Shown: piece after piece, positions 43,140 through 53,900 of the stretch
Layout: every line of letters starts with the position of its first letter
Position numbering within the stretch: position 1 is the stretch's first letter
Assembly (NCBI GenBank): GCA_022711465.1
Contig: JAKLEZ010000016.1
Coordinates: forward strand, 1-64,000
Source of the DNA: Planctomycetota bacterium
GTDB taxonomy: Bacteria; Planctomycetota; Phycisphaerae; UBA1845; PWPN01
Direction: 5' to 3'
Length of the DNA: 64,000 bases
Made by a program: the position numbers and the translations under genes
Notes under the pieces: model-generated
The model's database searches: none
Told to the model about the DNA's origin: nothing
Seen by the model: the letters and a program-made list of their open reading frames with translations, nothing else

Positions 43140-44213
43140 ATGCTTGAAGAACTTACGGCAGAAGTCAAACAGGCATTGGCCGAGGCCGAGCAGCTCATTG
43201 CCGCTGCCAAGACGGTGGATGAGCTTCGCCAGGCGGAGAGTCGGCTGATGGGTAAGCAGGGTACTCTGGGCAAGCTGTTGGCCTCGATTGGCAAGTTGCC
43301 TGCGGAGCATCGCGGGGCGGCTGGGAAGGAGATCAATCTGGCCAAGAAGGCGATCACGGAGCGGTTTGCTTGCGTCCGGACGGTGATCGAGCAGGCGGCG
43401 GACAAGCAAGCGGCGGTTGGGGCCCAGGCTTACGACCCGACGCTGCCGGCTCCGGTTGTACCGCGTGGGAGCGTGCACCCGGTGACGGCGGTGCAGTGGG
43501 AGGTTGAGGACATCATGGCCCGTCTGGGTTTTGTGGTGGTGGCCGGGCCGGAGATGGAGACTGACTACTACAACTTCGAGGCCCTGAACATACCGGCGAT
43601 GCACCCGGCTCGTGACATGCAGGACACGTTCTGGCTGACCAACGGTTGGCTGCTGCGGACGCACACGTCGCCCTGTCAGGTTCGGGCGATGGAGAAGCTG
43701 GGTCCGCCGTTGCGGGTGATTGCGCCGGGGCGTGTATTCCGTTACGAGACCGAGGATGCCTCGCACGGCAATACTTTTCACCAGCTTGAAGGGTTGATGA
43801 TTGATCGCCGGATTTCGATCGCCAATCTGATTGGGGTGATGAAGCTGATTCTGGTTGAGGTCTTCAAGCGTGACATCAAGGTACGGCTGCGACCCGGGTT
43901 TTTCCCGTTTGTCGAGCCTGGCTTTGAGCTGGACATGAGTTGCGAGATCTGCGGCGGCTCGGGCTGCGCGACGTGCAAGCGGAGCGGTTGGGTGGAGATC
44001 CTGCCGTGCGGGATGGTTCATCCGAACGTGTTGCGTTTCGGCGGGATTGACCCGCACGAGTACACCGGTTTTGCCTTTGGGATGGGGTTGACTCGCCTGG
44101 CGATGATGCGCTACGGCGTGCAGGACATCCGCGGCCTCAACAGTGGTGACCTGCGGGCGATCATCCGGCCGGAGCAGCGCAACGGCCCGGCCATTATTGA
44201 GAAGAACGAGTAG
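43140..44213 (+). CDS. pheS: Phenylalanyl-tRNA synthetase alpha subunit
   Basis: A 357-residue class II synthetase subunit that activates Phe and forms an (alpha-beta)2 enzyme with PheT. The N-terminal coiled coil (1-90) binds tRNA. The catalytic core starts at HPVTAVQWEVEDIMARLGFVVVAGPEMETDYYNFEALNIPAMHPARDMQDTFW. Motif 2 is RVFRYETEDASHGNTFHQLEGLMID, and motif 3 is FGMGLTRLAMMRYGVQDIR. The length is slightly above E. coli PheS (327). A CEICGGSGCATCKRSGW cysteine cluster in the core gives four Cys that could bind zinc, a variation seen in some lineages. pheT begins 50 bases downstream, forming an operon. Confidence 0.97.
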   Translation: MLEELTAEVKQALAEAEQLIAAAKTVDELRQAESRLMGKQGTLGKLLASIGKLPAEHRGAAGKEINLAKKAITERFACVRTVIEQAADKQAAVGAQAYDPTLPAPVVPRGSVHPVTAVQWEVEDIMARLGFVVVAGPEMETDYYNFEALNIPAMHPARDMQDTFWLTNGWLLRTHTSPCQVRAMEKLGPPLRVIAPGRVFRYETEDASHGNTFHQLEGLMIDRRISIANLIGVMKLILVEVFKRDIKVRLRPGFFPFVEPGFELDMSCEICGGSGCATCKRSGWVEILPCGMVHPNVLRFGGIDPHEYTGFAFGMGLTRLAMMRYGVQDIRGLNSGDLRAIIRPEQRNGPAIIEKNE

Positions 44214-44262
44214 CTGACCGCAGATCGCTGATGGCTGACAGCTCACACAAAAGGAATCATCC

Positions 44263-46680
44263 GTGTTCGTCTCATTCAACTGGATTCGTGACTTCGTCGA
44301 TTTGCCCACTGACCTGGACGCACGGGTGCTTGCCGAGCACTTCACGGTGACGTCGGCCGAGGTGGAGGGTGTGGAGCAGATCAGCTGCGGCGCCTTGGGG
44401 CTGATCGCGGCGGAGGTTGTGGCGCTGGAAGCGATTGCGGGTAGTGCCGGCCAGCTTGTGGTCAAGGTGAACACCGGTTCGGCTCAGCTGGATACGGTCA
44501 CCATCGCCCAGGGTCTCAAGGTTGGCGACCGGGTGGTCTTCGCCCCGCCGGGGGCGGTGCTTGCGGGCGTTGGGGTGGTGGGCGAGCGCAAGGTGAGCGG
44601 GCACAGGAGCGCCGGCATGATCGTGCCGGGTGATGCCCTGAGCCTGCCGACCGTCGGCCAGCGTGCCCTGTGGCTTCCCCCGGCCACTCGAGCGGGCGAG
44701 AAGATCGACATGGCTCTTTTCAACGACTGGGTCATGGAGATTGACAACAAGTCGATCACCAATCGGCCGGACCTGTGGGGTCACTATGGTGTTGCCCGCG
44801 AGCTGGCGGCGATACACGGCAGACCGCTGAAGAGCTACCCGGTGGCGCCGCTGGATGAAGTGGACGACAAGTCGCAGCCGGGGGTACCGATCGTCATCGA
44901 CGACCCGGCCCGCTGCCCGCGATACAGCGCCCTGCGGTTCACGGGGGTTCGGGCGCAGCCGGCGCCGCTGTGGATGCAGGTTCGGCTCGCCCACGTGGGC
45001 ATGCGGCCGATCGACATTCTGGTTGATCTGACCAACTACATCATGGCCGAGCTGGGGCAGCCGATGCACGCGTTCGACTGTTCGACCATCGATCGCATCG
45101 AGGTTGCCACGGCCAAGACTGGGGAGCAATTCACCACGCTCGACGGCACGGCTCGGACCATGCCTGAGGGTGCGTTGATGATCCAGTCCAACCGCCGCTC
45201 GGTAGCCTTGGCCGGGATCATGGGTGGGGCTGATACCGAGGTGACGGCCAAGACCGAGTCGCTGCTGCTGGAGAGTGCGAACTTCGACCCGGCGGTGATC
45301 CGGCGGTGTGCGACCGCCCTGGGCCATCGCACGGACGCGAGCGCCCGGTTCGAGAAGTCGCTGGACCCGGCGACGACGGTGCTGGGCATTCAGCGGTTCG
45401 TGTACCTGGCCAAGCCCGAACTGCCGGGCATGAAGTTCACCAGCCGGCTGTCCGACTGCTTCCCCAGGCCTCCGAAGACCACCACGGTGCGCGTCGATCC
45501 TGAGTTTGTGAGCATGTACGTCGGGCGGCCGGTGTCGGCGGACGAGATCTCCCGGATTCTCAAGCCGCTTGAGTTTGGAGTGAGAAGTGAAGGCAAGGTG
45601 CTAGATGTCACCGTGCCGAGCTTCCGGGCGACCAAGGACATCAGCATTGAGGCGGATGTCATCGAGGAGGTGGCCCGCTTCATCGGGTACGGCTCGATCG
45701 AGCCGGTGCTGCCGACGATCACGGTTCGTTACGCGGAGCCGACCGACCAGGCTCGATTCGAACGGCAGACGCTTTCGCTCCTGTGCGGCGGGATGAGCTA
45801 CGCCGAGATCCACCGCCACGTCTGGTTCACGGCCGACTGGCTCAAGCAGATCGGCTATGAGCCGGGTGAGTGCATCACGCTGCGCAACCCGGCGGCGGCC
45901 GGCACCGAGCGGCTGCGAACCACGCTGATCCCGGGCATGCTGGCCGCGGTCGATCTCAATCGTCACCATTTCGAGAAGTTCGACCTGGTGGAGGTCGGCA
46001 GCGTGTTCTCGGCCAAGGCCGCGGAAGGCAAGGCGGGCGACGCGGAGCGTGAGCGGCGGCACATGGCTCTGGCCCTGGTTGCGCCCGGGCGCAAGAGCAC
46101 TCACGAGGATGAGCTGCTTCGGCGGCTCAAGACCGATCTGACCACTTGGCTGTATCAGACGCTGAAGTATCCGCTCCGGTTCGTTCCCGCCGAGCCGAGC
46201 TACCCGTGGGAGCACGAGGCCAAGACCGCGGCCGTCGAGTTTGATGGCAAGCCGTTGGGCCGGATCACGGTACTGCCGGCGGCGACGAAGCGGCGGATCG
46301 ACGAGCACTTGGCGGCGTGGTCGATCGCGCTGGCCGAGGTCGATCTGTCGGCCGTGCTGAGCCTGCGTCCGCTGCACCGCAGGCTGGTGCCCGTGCCGGT
46401 CCACCCGCAGATTGATCTAGATTTCTCGCTGTTGGCGGCCAGCGGCTGCCGTTACCCCGAGCTGGAGAAGACGCTGGCTGGTTACAGCCACGCCCTGTTG
46501 CGGCGGTTCGCGTTCGTGGACAGCTACGAGGGCGGCTCGGTGCCGGCGGGCAAGCGGAGCTTCACCTTCCGGGCGACGATCGGCGACGCTGCGCGGACGC
46601 TGACTGAGGAGGACATCCAGGGCTTCCGGGCGGACTTTCTCGGGTTCATCGAGAAGAACGGGTTGGCGCTGCGAACGTAA
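44263..46680 (+). CDS. pheT: Phenylalanyl-tRNA synthetase beta subunit
   Basis: An 805-residue partner of PheS. Order of domains: N-terminal region, tRNA-binding EMAP-like OB domain (about 40-150, ending PTVGQRALWLP), and the B3/B4 editing domain (about 210-400, with MQVRLAHVGMRPIDILVDLTNYIMAELGQPMHAFD). Then come the B5 domain (about 405-475), the catalytic-like core (about 480-690) and the C-terminal FDX-ACB anticodon-binding domain (about 710-805, ending FRADFLGFIEKNGLALRT). Length matches bacterial PheT (about 795-805). GTG 44263 is the start; an AAAGGAA lies upstream. Confidence 0.97.
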   Translation: MFVSFNWIRDFVDLPTDLDARVLAEHFTVTSAEVEGVEQISCGALGLIAAEVVALEAIAGSAGQLVVKVNTGSAQLDTVTIAQGLKVGDRVVFAPPGAVLAGVGVVGERKVSGHRSAGMIVPGDALSLPTVGQRALWLPPATRAGEKIDMALFNDWVMEIDNKSITNRPDLWGHYGVARELAAIHGRPLKSYPVAPLDEVDDKSQPGVPIVIDDPARCPRYSALRFTGVRAQPAPLWMQVRLAHVGMRPIDILVDLTNYIMAELGQPMHAFDCSTIDRIEVATAKTGEQFTTLDGTARTMPEGALMIQSNRRSVALAGIMGGADTEVTAKTESLLLESANFDPAVIRRCATALGHRTDASARFEKSLDPATTVLGIQRFVYLAKPELPGMKFTSRLSDCFPRPPKTTTVRVDPEFVSMYVGRPVSADEISRILKPLEFGVRSEGKVLDVTVPSFRATKDISIEADVIEEVARFIGYGSIEPVLPTITVRYAEPTDQARFERQTLSLLCGGMSYAEIHRHVWFTADWLKQIGYEPGECITLRNPAAAGTERLRTTLIPGMLAAVDLNRHHFEKFDLVEVGSVFSAKAAEGKAGDAERERRHMALALVAPGRKSTHEDELLRRLKTDLTTWLYQTLKYPLRFVPAEPSYPWEHEAKTAAVEFDGKPLGRITVLPAATKRRIDEHLAAWSIALAEVDLSAVLSLRPLHRRLVPVPVHPQIDLDFSLLAASGCRYPELEKTLAGYSHALLRRFAFVDSYEGGSVPAGKRSFTFRATIGDAARTLTEEDIQGFRADFLGFIEKNGLALRT

Positions 46681-46870
46681 CCTCGCCCGGGGCTCGTCCG
46701 GCACGTGTGGGATCGGCTGGCTTGTTCGGGCCGCTGTAGAAGCCCTGGAGAATGCCAAAGTCATCCTGGTCCGAGTCGTCGTCGCGATTGCCATCGGCGT
46801 GACTGAAGGTCTGCACCGACAGGCGGGCGGCGGACCGATGATGGCCGGGCCGGCTCGACGGCGACGGGGG

Positions 46871-49800
46871 TCAATCGGAGGGCGAGGCGGCATCCGATAG
46901 GGTCTCATCGGAGGCATCGTAGTCGCCGGCATGCGGGCGCCAGGCACGTTCGGGGGAGGGTGGCGGCGGAGGAGGTGCGGTCGGGTTGGTCTGGCGAATG
47001 GCGGAGAGAATCGCGAGTCGTTCGGAGCCGAGGAGCTGGCTGACGGCCTGCCTGAACTCCGGCGTCGGGCGGACATAGTAGTCGGGGTTGGCTCGCACGG
47101 TCACCTTGACCCGTTCCTTGGTCCAGAGTTCCAGGAAGACCGGCTTGTCGCCGCGAAACCTGCGGATGGTCTGCTGGAGGGTCTTGAGCGTTTCTTCGGG
47201 GGTATCGTCGCCGAGGCGGAGCAGGACCATCGAGCTGAGCCGTTCGTCGGCGGCCTCGAGGGGGATGAGGTCATTGACGCGCAGGGAGGGCTCCTGTCGT
47301 CGGCGGTCGACCTGACCCTTGAAGAAGACCACCGTTTCCAGGGCGAGCTGTGACTGGAACTTCTCCAATTCCTTGGGAAAGAGGATGACCTCGATCTGGC
47401 CGTGCAAGTCCTCGAGGGTGACGATGCCCATTTTCTTTCCGGCGCTGGTTCCGTTCTTGATGGGGACGGTTCGTATCTTGCTGATCATTCCGCCGACGGT
47501 GACTTCGGACCCTTCGGTAAATCGGACCAGATCGACGGTTCGGGCGGAGGCGTACTTGCGGAGTGTTTCCTCGTGGGCGCTGAGGGGGTGTCGGGTCACG
47601 TAGAAGCCGAGGACCGCTTTCTCGTGGGCGAGCATCTCGGCCTCGTTCCACTGGGCGTTGGGCATCTTGGGTTCGATTTTCTCGATGCCCGGCCCGCCGA
47701 ACAGGGACATCTGCCCGCTGCGACGATCGGCTGCGAGCGAGGCTCCCTGGGCGATGGCGTCGTCGAGCACGAGCATCAGGGCCTTGCGCATCGCGCCGGT
47801 GGAATCGAATGCTCCGCACTTGATCAGAGCCTCGAGTACCGCCCGGTTGACGGAAGCCAGGTCCACCCGCTCGCAGAAATCGAAGATGGAGCGGAACGTT
47901 CCGCCCTTGTTCCTGGCCGCCAGGATCGCCCCGACGGCCTTGCTGCCGACGCCCTTGATGGCCGCGAGCCCGAAGCGGATGGTGGGCCGGTCGCCCTTGC
48001 CGCGGACCACGGTGAAGGTTTCCTGGGACACGTTCACGTCGGGCGGGGCGATGTCGAGGCCCATTTTCTTGCACTCTTCGATGTGTTCGACGACCTTGTC
48101 GGTCGAGTCCATTTCGAAGGCAAGCAGGGCGGCCATGTACTCGGCCGGATAGTAGACCTTGAGGAAGGCGGTCTGGAACGCGACCAGGGCGTAGCCGGTC
48201 GAGTGGGCCTTGTTGAACGCGTACTTACCGAACTCGAGGACATCGGCGAAGATCTGCTCGGCCACCTCGCGTTTGACGCCCTTATCGCCGACGCCGACCA
48301 GGAAGGGTTCGCGCATCGACTCGATGATGCTGGTTTTTTTCTTGCTGATCGCCTTGGCCAGGCGGAAGGCCTTCTTGAGTTCGATTCCGCCGAGCCGGTT
48401 GACCAGTCGCGACACCTGTTCCTGGTAGACCATGATGCCGTAGGTTTCCTGGAGGACCTCGGTCATGATCGGGTGGGGCGTGGTCCACTTGTCGCCGTGC
48501 TTGCGGGTCACGTACTGATCGATGTAGGCCATGGGGCCGGGTCGGTAAAGGGCGTTCGCGGCGATCAGGTCCTCGACGCAGGTGGGGCGCATTTTCATGA
48601 GCACGTCGCGCATGCCGCCGGACTCGAACTGGAACACGCCTTTGGTATCGCCGCGGGCGAACAAGGCGAAGACCTTCTGATCGGTGAGGTCGAGTTTTTC
48701 CAGATCGAGGTCCAGGCCATGGTTTTGCCTGACCAGTTGGCGGGCGCGTTCGATGACGCTGAGCGTCTTGAGGCCCAGGAGGTCCATTTTGAGCAGGCCG
48801 CACTTCTCGACGCCGGGCCCGTCGAACTGGGTGACGGTTTGTTCCGAGTTTTCAGCCCGATACAGGGGCACGAGATCGTCTAAGGGGTTGTCGCTGATGA
48901 CCACGGCGGCGGCGTGCACGCCCACGTGGCGGGCGAGGCCTTCGAGCCGCCTGCTGATGTCGATGACGTCGCGGATCTTGTCGTTTTCCCTGTAGAGGCG
49001 CTGCAGTTCCGGCTCCTGGCTCATCGCCTTGTCGACGGTCATCTTGAGCTCTTCGGGGATGAGCTTGGTGAGTGCGTTGGCCTCCTCGAAGCCCAGGCCC
49101 ATGACGCGGCTGACGTCCTTGACCACGGCCTTGGCCTTGAGAGTTCCGTAGGTGATGACCTGGGCGACGTGGCCGTACTTCTTGCGGACGTACTCGATGA
49201 CCCGTTCGCGGCCGACCTGGCAGATATCGATATCGATATCGGGCATTTCGTCGCGGTCCGGGTCCATGAACCGTTCGAAGTAGAGTTCGTAGCGGAGGGG
49301 GTCGGGCGCGGACAGATTGAGGCAGTAGCCGACGACGGTGGAGCAGCCACTGCCTCTGGCCCCGCAGGGGATTCCCTCGGCGCGGGCGTAGCTGACGAAA
49401 TCCCAGACGATCAGGAAGTAGCTGGAGAATCCCTTGGACCCGATGACTTCGAGTTCGTAGTCGATGCGTTCGCGGATTTCGGGTGTGATCTGGGCGTATT
49501 TTCGGGTTGCCCCGGCGTACACCAGTTCGCGGAGATAATCGCGGTCGGTCTTGCCGGCGGGGACGTGGTAGACGGGGGCGTGGGTTTTACCGAACTCGAT
49601 GTCGACGTTGCACAGGTCGGCCAGGTGTTCGGTGGTGTCCAGGGCGTCGGGGTAGTCCTTGAACAGCTCCTGCATTTCGGCGCGGCTCTTGAGGTAGAAC
49701 TGGTCGGACTCGAACTTGAAGCGTTTTTCGTCCGCGAGTTTGGCTCCGGTGTTGATGCAGCAGAGCACGTCGTGGGCGCGGACGTCGTCTGGGCTGAGGT

Positions 49801-50527
49801 AGTGGACGTCGTTGGCGACGGTGACGCCGATGCCCAGTCGGCGGGCGAGGTCGTGGAGGAGGGGGTTGACGGTCTTCTGTTCGGGGAGGCCGTGGTCCTG
49901 GAGTTCTATGTAGAAGTTTTCCTCGCCGAAGATACCCAGGTAGATTCTGGCGATTGCCTCGGCGTCCTTGCGGCGGTCGGCGAGTAGGGCCTGGGGGATT
50001 TCGCCGCCCAGGCAGGCGCTGGTGCAGATGAGGCCGCCGGCGTGTTCTCGGAGGACGTCCTTGTCGATGCGTGGCTTGTAGTAGAAGCCCTCGCGGTAGG
50101 CGATGGAACTGAGCTTGAGGAGGTTGCGGTAGCCGGTGTTGTCGCGGGCCAGCAGGAGCAGGTGGTAGCTTGCGTCGGCGACGCCCTTGGTTTCCTTGCT
50201 CCGCCGGTCGCCGGGGGCCATGTAGGTTTCGAGGCCGATGATCGGCTTGACGCCGGCCTTCCGGGCGGCCTCGTAGAATGGCACCACGGCGAAAAGGTTG
50301 CCGTGGTCGGTCACCGCCACGGCCTTGCCGCCGTCGGCCTTGACCTTGGCCATGAGGTCATCGATCCGGGTGGCCCCGTCGAGCAGGCTCAGGTGGGTGT
50401 GCAAGTGCAGGTGGGTGAAGGTTGAGGGTAATGCCGCGGCCAAGCCCGCCTCCCTGGGTGATCCCGTTCGGTCCGTCGGTTTCTCGATGGGGGATTCTAC
50501 GTCCCGAGTGACCCCCCGAGCAAGCAT
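46871..50527 (-). CDS. dnaE: DNA polymerase III alpha subunit
   Basis: A replicative polymerase of about 1218 residues. The PHP domain begins FTHLHLHTHLSLLDGATRIDDL near residue 37. The palm contains PDIDIDICQVGRERVIEYV with the catalytic Asp pair, and the second palm Asp is in the GPGVEKCGLLKMDLLGLKTL segment. Fingers are at YRPGPMAYIDQYVTRKHG and YGIMVYQEQVSRL, the helix-hairpin-helix is near IRFGLAAIKGVGSKAV, and the OB fold is at EVTVGGMISKIRTVPIKNG. The last 60 residues are Pro-rich and weakly conserved. The frame is open to 51154, but that extension is low-complexity and overlaps the next gene region. ATG 50527 gives a short leader before the PHP domain; its ribosome binding site is weak, so the exact start is uncertain. 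Confidence 0.95.
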   Translation of the reverse strand: MLARGVTRDVESPIEKPTDRTGSPREAGLAAALPSTFTHLHLHTHLSLLDGATRIDDLMAKVKADGGKAVAVTDHGNLFAVVPFYEAARKAGVKPIIGLETYMAPGDRRSKETKGVADASYHLLLLARDNTGYRNLLKLSSIAYREGFYYKPRIDKDVLREHAGGLICTSACLGGEIPQALLADRRKDAEAIARIYLGIFGEENFYIELQDHGLPEQKTVNPLLHDLARRLGIGVTVANDVHYLSPDDVRAHDVLCCINTGAKLADEKRFKFESDQFYLKSRAEMQELFKDYPDALDTTEHLADLCNVDIEFGKTHAPVYHVPAGKTDRDYLRELVYAGATRKYAQITPEIRERIDYELEVIGSKGFSSYFLIVWDFVSYARAEGIPCGARGSGCSTVVGYCLNLSAPDPLRYELYFERFMDPDRDEMPDIDIDICQVGRERVIEYVRKKYGHVAQVITYGTLKAKAVVKDVSRVMGLGFEEANALTKLIPEELKMTVDKAMSQEPELQRLYRENDKIRDVIDISRRLEGLARHVGVHAAAVVISDNPLDDLVPLYRAENSEQTVTQFDGPGVEKCGLLKMDLLGLKTLSVIERARQLVRQNHGLDLDLEKLDLTDQKVFALFARGDTKGVFQFESGGMRDVLMKMRPTCVEDLIAANALYRPGPMAYIDQYVTRKHGDKWTTPHPIMTEVLQETYGIMVYQEQVSRLVNRLGGIELKKAFRLAKAISKKKTSIIESMREPFLVGVGDKGVKREVAEQIFADVLEFGKYAFNKAHSTGYALVAFQTAFLKVYYPAEYMAALLAFEMDSTDKVVEHIEECKKMGLDIAPPDVNVSQETFTVVRGKGDRPTIRFGLAAIKGVGSKAVGAILAARNKGGTFRSIFDFCERVDLASVNRAVLEALIKCGAFDSTGAMRKALMLVLDDAIAQGASLAADRRSGQMSLFGGPGIEKIEPKMPNAQWNEAEMLAHEKAVLGFYVTRHPLSAHEETLRKYASARTVDLVRFTEGSEVTVGGMISKIRTVPIKNGTSAGKKMGIVTLEDLHGQIEVILFPKELEKFQSQLALETVVFFKGQVDRRRQEPSLRVNDLIPLEAADERLSSMVLLRLGDDTPEETLKTLQQTIRRFRGDKPVFLELWTKERVKVTVRANPDYYVRPTPEFRQAVSQLLGSERLAILSAIRQTNPTAPPPPPPSPERAWRPHAGDYDASDETLSDAASPSD

Positions 50528-50981
50528 GTCGGCAGGTCTTGGTGCGGGGTGCTGTGAGTTTTTCCGCCCGGTACGCTCCTGGCCTTGCGGCCGGCTTTGG
50601 GTCGGTTCGGTACCTTGCGTATCGTCTTGCGGCTCGCGCCGGGGCAGAGGGCTTCGATCCGAGTGATCCGAAACCGGACTGAAAGGCGATCGACGGCCTG
50701 CGTGACCCGTTTGCACCTGGTCGTTGGGATCCGAAGGCGTGTGCGATGCAGGATTCCTCGGAATGGATGCAGGACTCCTCGGAATGATTGTGTTTTGCTC
50801 TGATCGGAACGGATGGCTGGGTCCGGTCTGCCGTTGTCGTGCTACACTCGGAGCGACGCCCGCCGGTGCTCGTTCGGTTCTCTGGTGGGTTTGCCACGGG
50901 GCGACGTCCTCAGCGACACGGGTGTGGCGGGAGGAGCGGATGCAGGCGCAGGGTCGTCCTCTGTTTGACGGGAGAGATACC

Positions 50982-53900
50982 ATGAGGCAGGAATCGACGC
51001 GCGTGAGGCGTTTCGCCGTTGGTGTCGGGCTGGGACTTTGGCTGGTCGCCCGACCGGCGCTGGCCGGCTCTGCGGCTACTGGTGACTGCGGGCCGGGGAC
51101 GGTCAAGGTCTGCGGCACGGTGACGGTGAAGAACACCAGCGGGGCGGAGGCCAACGACTTTCATTTCTACATGTACCAGAACGACCGTCCGAGTGTGCAG
51201 GTCATGGGTGCGACGGTGAGCAGCGCCGGCTGTGACAGCATGAGCATCTCGCTGGGGACGGACAACGGGACCCCGACGCCGCCGCCAGGCAACCACGGCG
51301 CGTCGGTGAGCGGTTCGAGTTGCACCCCGATCCCGCCGGGCGGCACGATCAGCATGCAAGTCTGCCTGTGCATGAACGAGCGGAACTGCATCAAGTTCAA
51401 GGATACCTACTTCACGTCGGATGGCACGCCTCTTCCGCCTGGTGGTGGGGGCGGGGGCGGTCCCCCGGCCGGCGGATGGCGGATTCTGCGGCCGTACAAG
51501 GGTGGCGGCGGCGGCAGCCGGGTGCCAGGAGGAAGCGGTGGCCAAGGTGCCCAGGAGGATGACGGTGGCAGCGGCAACTGGATACACATGGTGTGCATTG
51601 AGAATGACGATACCCGCTGGGTGGTGCTGGAGGAGCTGAAGCTGCTGGCTTCGATGACTTCATATGCGAACGCGGACACGGACATCGACTGGGCGGGCAT
51701 CGAGCCGGTGGCGGATGTCGCCGGGCGGCCTCCGGTGTGCATTCCGCCGGGTGGCCGGTGGTGCTTTCCCTTTGAGACCATCGGTTCCTATGTCGGAGGA
51801 CACATTTACCAGCGCTACAAGATCCGGCCCGAGCACCCCGGTGAATGCAGCGGCATCAGCAGTGTTCGCAGCGGTCGTGGGCTGCTGGAGGATGCGGACA
51901 ACTCCATGCTGGTGGTGGGCGATCATCCTCCCGAGACTCCGCTGACCGAGGTTCTGGATATCGCGGATTACCTCGACGGGCGATCGTCCAACGACTACTA
52001 CCGGACGATCGAGGCGGCGGTGACTTTTGGCGGGGGTACACTTCCGGCCATTCCCGCGGGCTTCTTCGGGCCCGGGTCGGAGCCGTTCACCGGCACCGTC
52101 CTGATGAAGGGCATGCCGGTGGATCCGACGGTGAGCCACGCCGACACGATCGTTGGACGGCACGGCGAGGCGTATCTGCCAAGCGACGGCTCCGGAGACA
52201 CGATTCCGATTGAACTGCGGGGAATGAGCCTGGTCAGCGTTAGCCCGATCACGGTGACCTACCAGGAGAGCCATCCGCTCTGGTTTGACGTATTCGTGCC
52301 CTCAAGTCAGACCCATGGAACGCAGACCATCAAGGCCAACCTGAGCAAGGATGACGGCCTGTCCATCTTGGGCGTCCGCGAGACATCGCCGGTCGATCCA
52401 ACGCCGCCGGACATGATGCTCCTGATGCTGGCGAGCGATCTGGGCGGTGAAGTCGGCGGGTATGGTCCGCAAGCGGCTCTGGAGGTCTTCTTTCAGCCGA
52501 CGATCTCGATGCCGGTTCTGCCGCCGATCAGCGGAGCCAGCGTGCGGTGCAGGATCACCTCGCCGAGCGGGCTCGAGTCGCCTTTCACGGAACCGCCAAC
52601 GGTGCAGTACAGTCCCTCATTCTTCGATGTCCTCTTTGCGGTTTCTCTGGACGGGCTCTCAACGAGTTACCACCACATTCAAGGCTCGATTCCTCCGGAG
52701 CAGCCGCTGCAGTTCCAGCTGGTTGAGATTGTGTCCCAGGCGGATACGAGCTCCTTTGATCTCGCATTCGTCCTGCAGGCGAGCGGGGCAACGGTCTTCT
52801 CGGCTCCGATCATCCGGATGCTGGAAGACGGTGGCGCCGAGTCGGTTTCGAGCGAGTTGTTTGACGTGTCGATGAACCTGGACGCCGATTTTCCGGCGAC
52901 AGGTTCGATGACGATTGTGCGGGATTCGCCGAACGGCGGGACCTTCACGAGCACATTGCAGGTCCGGCCCATGTTCGCCTTCGCCCCGATCGGTGGTGGG
53001 CCGGCGACGCCGCCGTTGCCCGGTGTGTCGCCTTACGTTGTCCACCAGAAGGCGCCGCACGGCTGGCAATACGCACCGCCGGCCTTTCCCATCTTCAACA
53101 GCGGGCCGAACTTTTTCCCCGCGGGAAGCGGGCCGGTGGAATGGGAAGCCGCGGACGGCTCGGTCGTTTCGGTTGGGCCGGCGTTCCCGCCGGAGCCCTT
53201 CGGGCACCCGGTCACCTTCACCTGCTCGGAGGCCTCTCCGGGGTCCGCCAGGATTGAGGTGCTGCCGACCGGCGAGGTTTTGGACCTGGTCATTCCCTCG
53301 GCCATGAACGCCGAGCAGAAGCGCGACCATCTGGTTTCCACGCTGGTGCTGCAGCAGCCCCAATACTATCCGACGACCGCCGGCACGGACGCGTTCACCC
53401 TGAACGGTTTTCTTCCGGGGACCTCCATCCGCTTCGCGACGGGAACCAGCGCGGAGGCCCAGGACAAGCTCACCACGGCGGGCACGCGCAGCGGACAGAT
53501 CGCGTTCGCCGGATCGTTCGAACCGTATGACGGCCATCACCAGCCGGCGGTATTCACCGCCGGAATCGTGACCGACGTCGGCGAGCTGACCGCCCTGGTT
53601 TCCGCCCAGGAACTCGGTTTTCAGACCGACGGGCCGATCATCTGTCAGGCTCTTTTCCAGCGGCTTGGGCCAATGGCTCCGCCCCACGGCGCCCAGATCC
53701 AGTGCGCCGGTGACCGGCTGGAAGTCTACTTTGATCCCGCCTACACGGTGGCGCGTGGCGGGGTCGTTTTCGGTACGACGTCGCCAACAGACGGCTGCTC
53801 GGGACAGGTGGTCATCTCGTGCCATCCGGCGGACTCGGACTGCGACGGTGACGTCGACCTGGCCGATGTGTTTGTGCTGGCGTCTTGCGCCTCGGGGCCG

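Noticed and set aside
42078..44474. 798-codon minus-strand frame
   Set aside because: Crosses the membrane protein and pheS in antisense; composition (His/Arg/Pro-rich) is not protein-like.
50528..51154. N-terminal extension of DnaE
   Set aside because: Arg/Ser/Pro-rich low-complexity sequence that overlaps the start region of the divergent secreted protein; the PHP domain begins only about 37 residues after 50527.
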